A program made the translations under genes and the position numbers. Shown here in pieces: positions 56,250-64,000 of a DNA stretch of 64,000 bases. The first letter of the stretch is position 1. The number at the start of each line of letters is the position of its first letter. The notes under the pieces are model-generated. The model was not told the DNA's origin and did no database searches. It saw nothing but the letters and a program-made list of their open reading frames with translations. The DNA is taken from positions 11,922,985-11,986,984 of the forward strand of contig CM041196.1 in the NCBI GenBank assembly GCA_023078555.1, in the 5' to 3' direction. The stretch comes from Ulva prolifera. Lineage: Eukaryota; Chlorophyta; Ulvophyceae; Ulvales; Ulvaceae.

Positions 56250-57945
56250 CGATGTTACTATGGCAATTTGGGTGCTAAGGCCGCGCAAAGCAACCCCCCC
56301 CCCCCCCCCCCCCCCCCCAATGCGTAAACATTCCTTTGATGTGTGCAAATTGCGCAGCTCATGCGGGGAGTACTGGTGACAGTGTTGCTCAGCCATTGTT
56401 GTGCTAGGAGACGTTTCAACACGATGATAGCAAAGCCCGTAACATTGGCGGCCCGTGAACCCACCAGTTCTAGAATCGGGTATGGGCCAACCCAACGCGC
56501 CGTGAACTTCGCAGTGAGGGGTGATGCAGAGCGACTTTGTACAACCAAACCGACACCGGTTTGCCTAGAATTGTTTGGAAGTGAGCGGTTGTGTGGATTT
56601 GGACCACATGCTCTGCTTTGCCACGGACAAGGCCTGTTTCGCCAAATGATAGTATATTCAATGCAGCAAAGACGTGTGTAGGCGACGTCCTTCCGGGATG
56701 TTGCATGCTATGTCCATGCTATGTCCATGTGATCACAGCTGTGCCTGAAGACCCGATTGTTCCATTGGACACCACGATCACTACAGATACTCATGGAGAG
56801 GCCATAGTGCGAGTAGATGTGCATGAATCACATTTTAATAAAACATGGGCCAATGTGTTTACTGTGGGTATGGGCCTAACAAAAAATTGGTCCATCACAA
56901 GACCACGATGCAATCAAACCAGATTATGTGAGGAGCAGTTGCGTGATCATGCCCAAGATGATCACCCTCTAACATGCCGTGGGTACACGATGTGGTGAGA
57001 GGGTGTTGTTGTAGCCGCCCGGGGATGAGCTGTCAAGGGTGAAATTGTCACTCAAATGACTTGGTGTCAGCAGCCTGCGCGACCAATGGAATGATTTTGT
57101 GGTCAAGGCAGTTTTGCGATGGACGCCGAAGTGTGTGCCCTTTTATGCATGTTCTTACCAGAAGCACCGGCAGGCATCTTTCAATTCTTCAAACAGTCGC
57201 TTCGCTCAATGTCTTCAGCAATTTTAGCAATTTCATCAAGCGTATATGTTCGACCAGCACGGATTTGCTCATGAAAACAAGATCGGACAACGCTGGCTTG
57301 AGACCGTGGACAAAATGGTCCACGGCGTCGTTGCCGGACAGACCAGTACCGTTCAAAGCAATTTGCGACGAAAATTTTAATAAAAGCTATGTAATACTTG
57401 TTCATAAAATCCCCATCATGTTGACGGAAGCAGCAAAACGGACGACGCAAATACGATGTATGTATGTCCGAGGCATCGAATCGCTTCTTGAATGCTTCGA
57501 CAAAATCGGCTAGCGTTGAAAGTTCACGAAACTTGAGCTAATACCATGTAGATGCTGGTGAACTCAGCGGGAAGTAACTTTGCACAGCGACTAGACATAC
57601 TCGGGGAGTGAACGTTGCAGCTAGAAAACGCGTGCCAAAAAGTGTGATGCATGCACACATGTTTCAGGCGTACAAGAAAACTCAGGCAAAGCGACAGCAT
57701 CTTTTGACAATACCTGATTCAAAGTTGCGCCAGTCGTCGGACTAGTAGAAGGAAGGTTAGCGGAAGGGGCATTGCCGGACGAAGGTGCATAACCTTGCGA
57801 ACCGGATCCGGAGGGCTGGGTTTGGGACATATCTAGTTCTGGGTCGACGTACAAAAAAACGCGAGGTGGACTTTAGCTGCCAGATTGAGTAGCACGACCG
57901 ATTTCGAAGATCAATAAGACTGTAATCTGGTGATACCACGAACAT
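56250..57945 (-). mobile_element. Ty3/Gypsy remnant (gag and pol end)
   Basis: On the minus strand, gag-like blocks come first (about 57.1-57.9 kb: LSTLADFVEAFKKRFDASDI, DHFVHGLKPALSD, TLDEIAKIAEDIE), typical of Retrotrans_gag. Further on is an integrase C-terminal block (about 56.3-56.7 kb: LTAKFTARWVGPYPILELVG). Order and strand agree with one Gypsy element that has lost most of pol. A possible primer site TGGTATCACC lies near 57933-57942. No LTR pair is recognised. Broken, by many breaks; an old fossil of a different lineage from the Gypsy piece inside element D. Confidence 0.7.
56294..56318. repeat. Poly-C tract (25 nt)
   Basis: Uninterrupted C run flanked AAAGCAA...AATGCGTAAAC. The flanks resemble those of the tract at 60347. 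Confidence 0.9.
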
Positions 57946-57960
57946 GCACTGTGAAATATA

Positions 57961-57980
57961 GTGCGTGTGTGTGTGTGTGC
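57961..57980. repeat. GT microsatellite
   Basis: GTGCGTGTGTGTGTGTGTGC, a short dinucleotide run just upstream of the Gypsy gag on the minus strand. Confidence 0.8.
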
Positions 57981-58179
57981 ATGAATTTGCGCAACGCACA
58001 TGCATTCGGTCTCGGATCTAGAAGATCCTCGAGCCGAGATTTGATGTAATCGAGTGCGGTGGAAGTTCGGAAGATCTTTGACCACACGTGATCCGTGACA
58101 TGTATGCCAGTGGCCGCTGGCAGTGGAGTACTATCTAGGTGTGGTGCGGGTGCCATCCAGCTCGGGAAAAAAAGGGAAA

Positions 58180-58472
58180 CCCAAAGTAGTCTTCAATGGA
58201 CAGCACGGCTACGAACAGGAACATACAGACAGACACGGGTGGACAGGCACAGGGACGGGTATTCGGGCTTCTCAAGTTACACGCGGGATTCGGGGAAACA
58301 ACAACGACGAGACAGCTACACTGAGGCATAGCTATAGCTCATGGTCCGGGCGGCACCCCTGGGCAGGTCAGGGCGGTACTACTGCATGAAACCGAGGACT
58401 CCGGTGCAGGCTGCACCCGTGTAGCCACATATGGGCAGTGGCTACGAGAGTCCTCCCGATGGCAGACTGTTT
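58180..58472. repeat. Dispersed repeat R1, copy 2
   Basis: Counterpart of 5995-6266 with many substitutions and small gaps. It ends CAGACTGTT directly beside the stop of the family G copy 2 frame (58475). The coiled-coil segment of copy 1 would otherwise continue there, so R1's arrival may have cut copy 2 short. Confidence 0.65.
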
Positions 58473-58474
58473 AT

Positions 58475-60344
58475 TTAACGTAAATTTGGGATGGGAGGGG
58501 TGGGGTTGGACAACCGGTTGGGATTTGGGTTGGGGGTGGCAGGAGGGGGGTTGGGAGTGTCTGGAATGGGTTGCGGGTCTGGCTGTGGGTTTGCAGCTGT
58601 TGGCTGGGGGTTGGCATTGGCTGCTGAGGGGTTGGGTTGTAAGTTGGGGTTAAGGTTGCGAGGGCTGTTGGCATGCGGACCTGTCATTGTTGTCCGGTCT
58701 GGGGACGGGGGTCTCTGGGGGAAGGGGTTCGGTGCCTGTGGCACTAAGTTGCGGATGTCATCCTCTGACAATTCAGCCGGCATTGGGTAAAATATGTCAA
58801 TGGCATGCAACACCAGCCACTCATTATAGTCCCAGACCCCTTCCTGGTCCCACACCGCCACCCCATCGTTGGTGCCCTGTCCCATCACACAGCCAAAGGC
58901 GTGGAACGCCAGGGGCCAGATGCGCAGGCTCTCGTTGAGGTGCTTAATGCTGATGCCCTTACACCCGTGCCGCATAATGCTCAAGAGCGTCCCCCGCGCA
59001 GTTGAGATGCTTGCGGTGAGCTAGAGCTGCTGCGCCGTAGGCGCATCATCTTTGTAGACCTTCTCCGTCTGGGCCCACCACCACCATTGGTCCTGCCCGA
59101 AGTGGTTAGCAGCCACCACGAGCAAAGCTTGTGGCAGGAGGGCCGTTAGAGCTTCCACATCTTCCTCCTTCTCCGTCAACCCATCACACAGATGCCCCCA
59201 CAACACCACCAACGTACTGACTTGATGTGTCAAGCAGCGTGCTGAGGGGGTGTACCAGCCTCTCCCAGGTGAACATGAGTTCACCGATGATGCTCTTGTC
59301 TGACAGCTGTGACATTGCCGTCAGCAGCTCCGGGTCCCAAGCCTTGGCCTCGATGATGTCGACGAACCACCTTTTCAGGGTGGGACATACGGCAGCCAGC
59401 AGTGAAAAGAGGTCTTGCATGACCTCAAAACCAGCCTGCATATACTAGGCGTTCAGGCAAGTTTTCATCAGTAGTGGATTAGTGCATCAAAACACGTTAC
59501 CACAATGTTAACTGACGAGGTCAACATCTTCAATACACAGACATGGAAGGGTTGCAAATCGCACCAGTACTGCTGCCTCTTTGAAGATGCTCGCAAAGGC
59601 GATCTTCGCAAACATCCCCCAACACGCAAGTGCATTGTCAAGGTGCGCCTGCATGGTCGGAGGCCGCTCCTTGCCATACTTGTCCTTGCCCTTGGCATGC
59701 ACCTCTAGGTTGTTGAAGCTGGGGACTGCAACCAACAAGGTCCCCACGTTATGCAGGTGGTCCCGCAATGCCGGATTCTGCATCGCCTCAGGGGAGGACC
59801 TCCACACCCTCAGCAGTCCCGGCGTAGACACAAACTGGATGAAGGGGCTTAAACCTGCCCGTTGGGTTGTCCCTGTGAAACTGCCCGATCCATCTCAACA
59901 CTACGTTAACATCAGGCTCAACTGTTTCATAAAGCAAACATGGATTGGTAACGTACTGACAGATGGACACTCCCAGTACGCGCTCTGTAGTTCACCATCG
60001 ACCAGGCATGGGGGAGCCCTCCCTTCATAGGTCCACATTGCAACCAACAATGACTGCAATGTGCTGTTGCAGTTCTTGAAACCTGCAGAAGCACGCTCAT
60101 TAACACATTCAATGGAGTGTGTACACTTCCCTGGTTCCCTTTTGTAACAGACACTACTCGTATAGAACGCACGTATAGCCTTCATTCTTGGTTGCATGTC
60201 TGGGCCCCACGTGCGCCTGGAAGGGTTCAGCTTCAGCTTCATCTTTAGGGGGCTCCTCCACAACCTCAACTGTTGTGGACGGCAAAATGCAGTGCCAGTC
60301 CCAGCTGGCCGATTGTCCGTGTTGCCCGGCAGTGGCCTGTAAGC

Positions 60345-60390
<46 letters not shown>

Positions 60391-60400
60391 ACATACAACA
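58475..60400 (-). pseudogene. Family G gene, copy 2
   Basis: Paralogue of 46240-48590 on the minus strand, in several frames. 59901-60413 contains LQSLLVAMWTYEGRAPPCLV, 59788-59970 contains VEPDVNVVLRWIGQFHRDNP and 59508-59831 contains HLHNVGTLLVAVPSFNNLEV then GKERPPTM. 59184-59441 contains VMQDLFSLLAAVCPTLKRWF, 59021-59284 carries ALTALLPQALLVVAANHFG, and 58475-58984 has MRHGCKGI, EDDIRNLVPQAP and a Pro/Asn-rich tail. A splice-acceptor-like TATATGCAG precedes the VMQDLF block, as in copy 1. The copy-1 coiled-coil end is missing. A 41-C tract lies at the 5' side. Its N-terminal part is clearer than in copy 1. Function unknown. Confidence 0.5.
60347..60387. repeat. Poly-C tract (41 nt)
   Basis: Uninterrupted run between GTAAGCAA and AATACATACAAC. 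In translation it would be a glycine run on the minus strand. The length is likely to vary between individuals and assemblies. Confidence 0.9.
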
Positions 60401-60840
60401 ACAATGCCAGCACTTATGCTGAAGCAACATTCTTCTCCGACAGCATACAACATACCCTTTCCCTCCTCCGTACCACCCCCTAAATAGCAGACCTTCTCCC
60501 TACCAGCTGCGACTACTTTTACGACTGAGGGGAGGAGGGGACGTAGTGGCTGCTCGGATGACCGTTGCAGCTTGCGAGCTGGGAGAGAATAGTTGCTTGG
60601 GGTTGAAAAGAGCGGGCCTTCGAACATGTACACGGGTTGCGATCCGCCCGGATCTCTGTGGGGAAGTCCCCGGGGACATGGGGCAAGGTCCACGTGATGA
60701 CGGCGATGAAGTGTGTAGCGGACGGAACTATGCACGAGTCAGTGCTTTGCAACCTAGAACCCAGGTGAGGACCAATGCCCGATATGGCTCATGCGGCAGC
60801 TCTGCCGATAATTCGTCACCGATATGTACTATGACGTCGG

Positions 60841-61188
60841 TGTTGTAAAAAATGATATATCTTATGTAGGTCCGACGCGTAGTCCTTTGCATGTCAGGTC
60901 ATGTAGCCAGCATCTCATACCTGTTGCGCACAGAGGTAGAATCCTGAGAGATGTTGAGGGGAGACGCTAGTACCGTAGAACAGTATAGAGAAAAGGTTAT
61001 AGCTCTTAGTGTGCACGTCAATATATGTACACTGAATAGTCCAGATTACAACGGGACATCGCCGCAACATCTCCCTCACTAATCCGAGACATTCCCGGTG
61101 GCGGCTTTACCCTGCACGTGATCCGCAGATCGATCGTGCATGGATGCACCTGTCACCACGCGGCTGCCCCCCGGCGCATGCATTGTCA
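60841..61188 (-). mobile_element. Solo LTR of the A/B Copia family
   Basis: About 348 bp aligns end to end with the LTRs of A and B: TGTTG start, CATCTCATACCTG, GCGCACAGAGGTAGAA, AGTGTGCAC...TGTACACT, CCCTCACTAATCCG, GTGATCCGC-GATC and GCATGCATTGTCA end. Divergence is clearly higher than between A and B. Orientation follows A and B. No internal region is adjacent and no clear target duplication remains. An old solo LTR left by recombination. Confidence 0.8.
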
Positions 61189-61464
61189 CCGGTGTGTGGC
61201 AAGTAAAAACCTTTGGTGAGCGCATTCGCCACGGACTTCTTGTCACATGGAATGTAGGGGCATGCTGGCAAACATCAAAGCCGGTGGTTGTTGCACTTGC
61301 TACAGCAGCTGCACCGGTGCCTGCTGCAGTGGCAACAACGGTAGTTCCACCGCCTCTTGCACTCGCGACAAAGTTTGAATTGACCTAAACATTGGTGTTA
61401 CATGTTTGATCAACGGGAAGATGCACCACATTCCCTGCAGACACCTGTGCATTGGTGCCTTGTG

Positions 61465-62168
61465 TCACAGATGAAGGCGTGTCAATTGAACCTCTTGACT
61501 TCTTTGAAATTGGCAGCCCAAACTGTTGTGGCAATGTTCGATTGCCCTGTGAGGTGTACAGCACTTTGTCGTCCTCATCATCAGTATCATCTTCGTTGTC
61601 TTTAATATATCTCTGAATTCATTCGCAAACTCATCATTGACTCGTGTCAACCGGATGAAAACCTGGACACGCAAAGGAGTTGCTTCGGTCCATAACAATG
61701 CCCCTGACCCGCTTCAGTGCGGCTGAGGATCCCGTGCTGGTGAAGAGGTGTGCCAAATGCGACTTTTCTGCGGCATTGACCAGCGGCTGACAAATAGTGT
61801 CCCACAGACATAGAAAGCCATTGAGGAGTTGGCCCCAGAAATTAAAATCGCCAACCTGCATGCACCATGCATGCAATGTGAAGTGCATAGCATGGCACTG
61901 GGACAACACACATATACATTGTGACGATATATATGCCATGTTCCGGCCAACAGCGAGAGAGGAGGTTCAAACCGACATGTCTTGAATATCGTGATTCAAT
62001 GCTCACCGTGTACCAAATGCCTTCATTCACGCCTACAGTGCTGGTCGCAAGGATGTTGCATAGGCCGGTATTCCCTCTAATGAGATCCATGTCTGCCAGG
62101 GTGATGCAATCCATGTTTGCGGTACAAGTACCAATCTCACGCATTTCTTTCAGTTCAACTGGATTCAT
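61465..62168 (-). pseudogene. Unrecognised minus-strand gene remnant
   Basis: The frame 61842-62168 (108 codons from an ATG at 62168) reads MREIGTCTANMDCITLADMD, then LIRGNTGLCNILATSTVGVN and WYTVSIESRYSRHVGLNLLS. 61634-61939 continues with WGQLLNGFLCLWDTICQPLV and ALKRVRGIVMDRSNSFACPG. 61465-61698 follows with VNDEFANEFRDILK. Three overlapping frames in one direction indicate a decayed or intron-bearing gene. I do not recognise the family. Confidence 0.35.
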
Positions 62169-62429
62169 CCCGCCTTTTCGTACTACACAAGCCGGACAAT
62201 GTCAATGGCACAACCACCGGTTTTGAACAATTTATGACATTACGTGTAAGATGATAGAAACGCACGTGTTTCACGGTCCGGGGACTTAACTGCTCAATTT
62301 TGTGACTCACCCCGTATTCATCTTCCATCTTGTTGACCTCGGCCTCTTTTTCAGTCATTGCAGACGACATGTCATGGCGGCTGGTGCGCCACGCTTGCAA
62401 GAGTGCAGAAACGGCCGGCCAAATCGTCT

Positions 62430-63956
62430 GATCAGCAAGGACGAGCTGCAAGGGTTCAATTGCCCGGGAACGGTCCCATCACGTCAGCATGGACGAGCTG
62501 CAAGGGTTCAATTGCCTACGAGTTTGAGTCTGAGAAAGCGGGTCTCGGCATCTTTGCTTGCATGCAGACATCACGCTTATGATGCATCTTCTTTGTTGGG
62601 TTAGGCAGCCCATGTGCACAAGCATGGCGGCACATGGGAACTGACAGACATGTCAACATTTTGGCCATCAACTTCGTCAGGTTCTATCTTGATAGGGATT
62701 GCTGCACTGGAATTCACAATTGATGCCAATTCATGTATCATTGTTGTGACCTCCGACGTCAGCAGTACATCGTTCTGTGACAGCCGTAGCGATACCATGT
62801 CTTCTGCATATGCGTTCGACATCCGGGCTTTTTGATAATAGTCAGGATTCCGTGGAACTGCATCAAGTAGTTCTTGCACTGTAGATCCGGTTCTACTCGG
62901 CGCAGTTCCTGCTCAAATTCCGCCATCATGATGTCAAGAGTGAGGCTTTCTACCGGTGATATATGTATCGCATGTTTGACCATCATGACGTGCTTGTGTT
63001 CCCTGTCATTTTTGGCGTATTCCTCTTTCTTCTTCTTCCATTTATTGCAATCCCGGTTCCCGTGTACCACAATAAAAACAACCTTTAATGTGTTCAAGTG
63101 AGCCCGCTCGCTGGCTAACATTCCAAACCTTCTCACTGGGCCCGTGACTTCCTCGGGCAGACAAATGCGTAACGTTTCAGACAATTCATCCACTGCTAAC
63201 GACTTCACATCGAATTGCGCCTAGCGGACAAATTGCGCATACTTTGGTCCAAGGCCATCGAGTATGTACATCACAAATTCGTCATCCGCAATTGTCACGT
63301 TGCAGCAATCCTTCAACTTGTTGCGTAATACGTGGGCTCTGCCCAAGAATTCCAATCCATCTTCAACCTGCTTCCTTGCGAGCTGCATCATTTCTTTTCG
63401 GTAGCTGTGTGTTGAGCCAAGCGTGGTGCGTGCGTACAGCCGTTGCAGCGCGTCCCAAGCGTTCTTTGCATTTGCAGCCATTTCTATGTGTCCAATCATT
63501 TGATCCGAAACATTGAATGAGATGCATGTTGCGGCTTCCATGTCCATTTGCGATTGCGCTTCCGCTGAGAGTGCATCAAACTTTGCATCTCGTTCCACCG
63601 CCGACCAAACTTTATGTATGATCAAATAGTTCCTCATTTGTCGGTTCCATCCATGGTAGTTTGTTGTAGTCAATGGTTCCAGTTTGATATCCGATTTCAT
63701 CGTTGCTTCAAGCCTCGGCGGCACAACGTTGGGCCAAAGATCATGTTGCAGCGTTTAGATGCTTTTAAGTAATGCAGTTTATAAACTATCCTTCATACTT
63801 CTTAATGATTATTTTTCTTCTGTCGTCGGATGCCGGTGTCTTCCTGAATTAATATGCCGTCACGTTCAACACGTGCCGAAGAGCGGCGTGTTAATTCCAA
63901 CAGAAAACAAAATTGACGATGAAAAATCACAGAAGAGACACGGTGGGCCCATAACC
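62430..63956 (-). mobile_element. Copia element F, 5' part
   Basis: A Ty1/Copia element on the minus strand running off the right edge of the window. Gag of the UBN2/Retrotran_gag type fills about 62.88-63.72 kb, starting at an ATG at 63724 (MKSDIKLEPLTTTNYHGWNR near its start, as in many Copia gags). Traces of a GAG-pre-integrase region (LQLVHADVMGPFPG) lie near 62.45-62.6 kb. Between 63725 and the primer site is a 220-bp leader. The polymerase part is not visible to the left. Broken. Same family as the fragment at 4112-4320. Confidence 0.8.
63942..63956 (-). other. Primer site of element F (half-tRNA type)
   Basis: The plus strand reads GGTGGGCCCATAACC directly against TGTTG. It contains a perfect GGGCCCATAACC, the initiator tRNA-Met anticodon arm. 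Confidence 0.85.
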
Positions 63957-64000
63957 TGTTGTGTTCCTCGTTTCCTGTTGTTCCTTACAGCCTTCTATGC
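63957..64000 (-). repeat. 5' LTR of element F (cut by window edge)
   Basis: It begins TGTTGTGTTCC next to the primer site. Only 44 bp are in the window. Confidence 0.6.

Noticed and set aside
57181-57513. Plus-strand ORF 57061-57513
   Set aside because: It is antisense to clear Gypsy gag blocks on the minus strand.
60154-60735. 193-codon ORF with a glycine run
   Set aside because: The frame depends on the exact length of the 41-C tract, which is unreliable. Only the part that matches the family G neighbourhood was kept.

Overview
This is eukaryotic nuclear DNA in which nearly everything recognisable is a transposable element or the wreck of one. There are no bacterial-type operons, no rRNA and no convincing tRNA. 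CpG is common and low-copy host genes are scarce or absent. Ty1/Copia elements dominate, with Ty3/Gypsy pieces, two Tnp2-type DNA transposons (one Plavaka-like), a TIR element and several unknown repeats. This would fit a repeat-rich alga, perhaps a red macroalga, but the assignment is a guess. A TTAGGGG-type interstitial telomere-like array at 54.2 kb is one possible lineage clue.

Layout. 0-6 kb: dispersed repeats (R3 at 1 kb, R2 at 3.6 kb), a gag fragment, a 39-bp minisatellite and repeat R1. 6.2-24.2 kb: an older minus-strand Plavaka-like transposase gene cut by two young related Copia elements, A (6941-13525) and B (15955-22522). Both have clean 5-bp target duplications; B looks whole and its LTRs appear identical. 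24.25-31.2 kb: older Copia element D with a Gypsy fragment nested inside. 31.5-36.7 kb: Copia element E, inserted beside or inside an unrecognised minus-strand gene-like region (36.7-38.4 kb). 39-43 kb: minus-strand frames including a CACTA/Tnp2-type transposase remnant. 43.3-46.5 kb: a second copy of R3+R2, carrying a 579-bp TIR element that is absent from the 1-kb copy. 46.2-48.6 kb and 58.5-60.4 kb: two diverged copies of an unknown protein-coding repeat, 'family G'. 49-54 kb: isolated frames, including a PD-(D/E)XK endonuclease-like pseudogene. 56.2-58.1 kb: a Gypsy remnant. 60.8-61.2 kb: a solo LTR of the A/B family. 62.4-64.0 kb: the 5' part of Copia element F, cut by the window edge.

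How the parts relate. Relative ages from LTR divergence counted by eye are B (none seen), A (about 1.7%), D and E (about 6%). Copia elements here use two priming designs. A and B have a site matching a tRNA 3' end (TGGTATC...), while D, E and F carry the complement of the initiator tRNA-Met anticodon arm, as expected for half-tRNA priming. The best candidates for something undescribed are family G with its associated R2/R3 unit, the gene-like region at 36.7-38.4 kb, and the endonuclease-like pseudogene at 51 kb.
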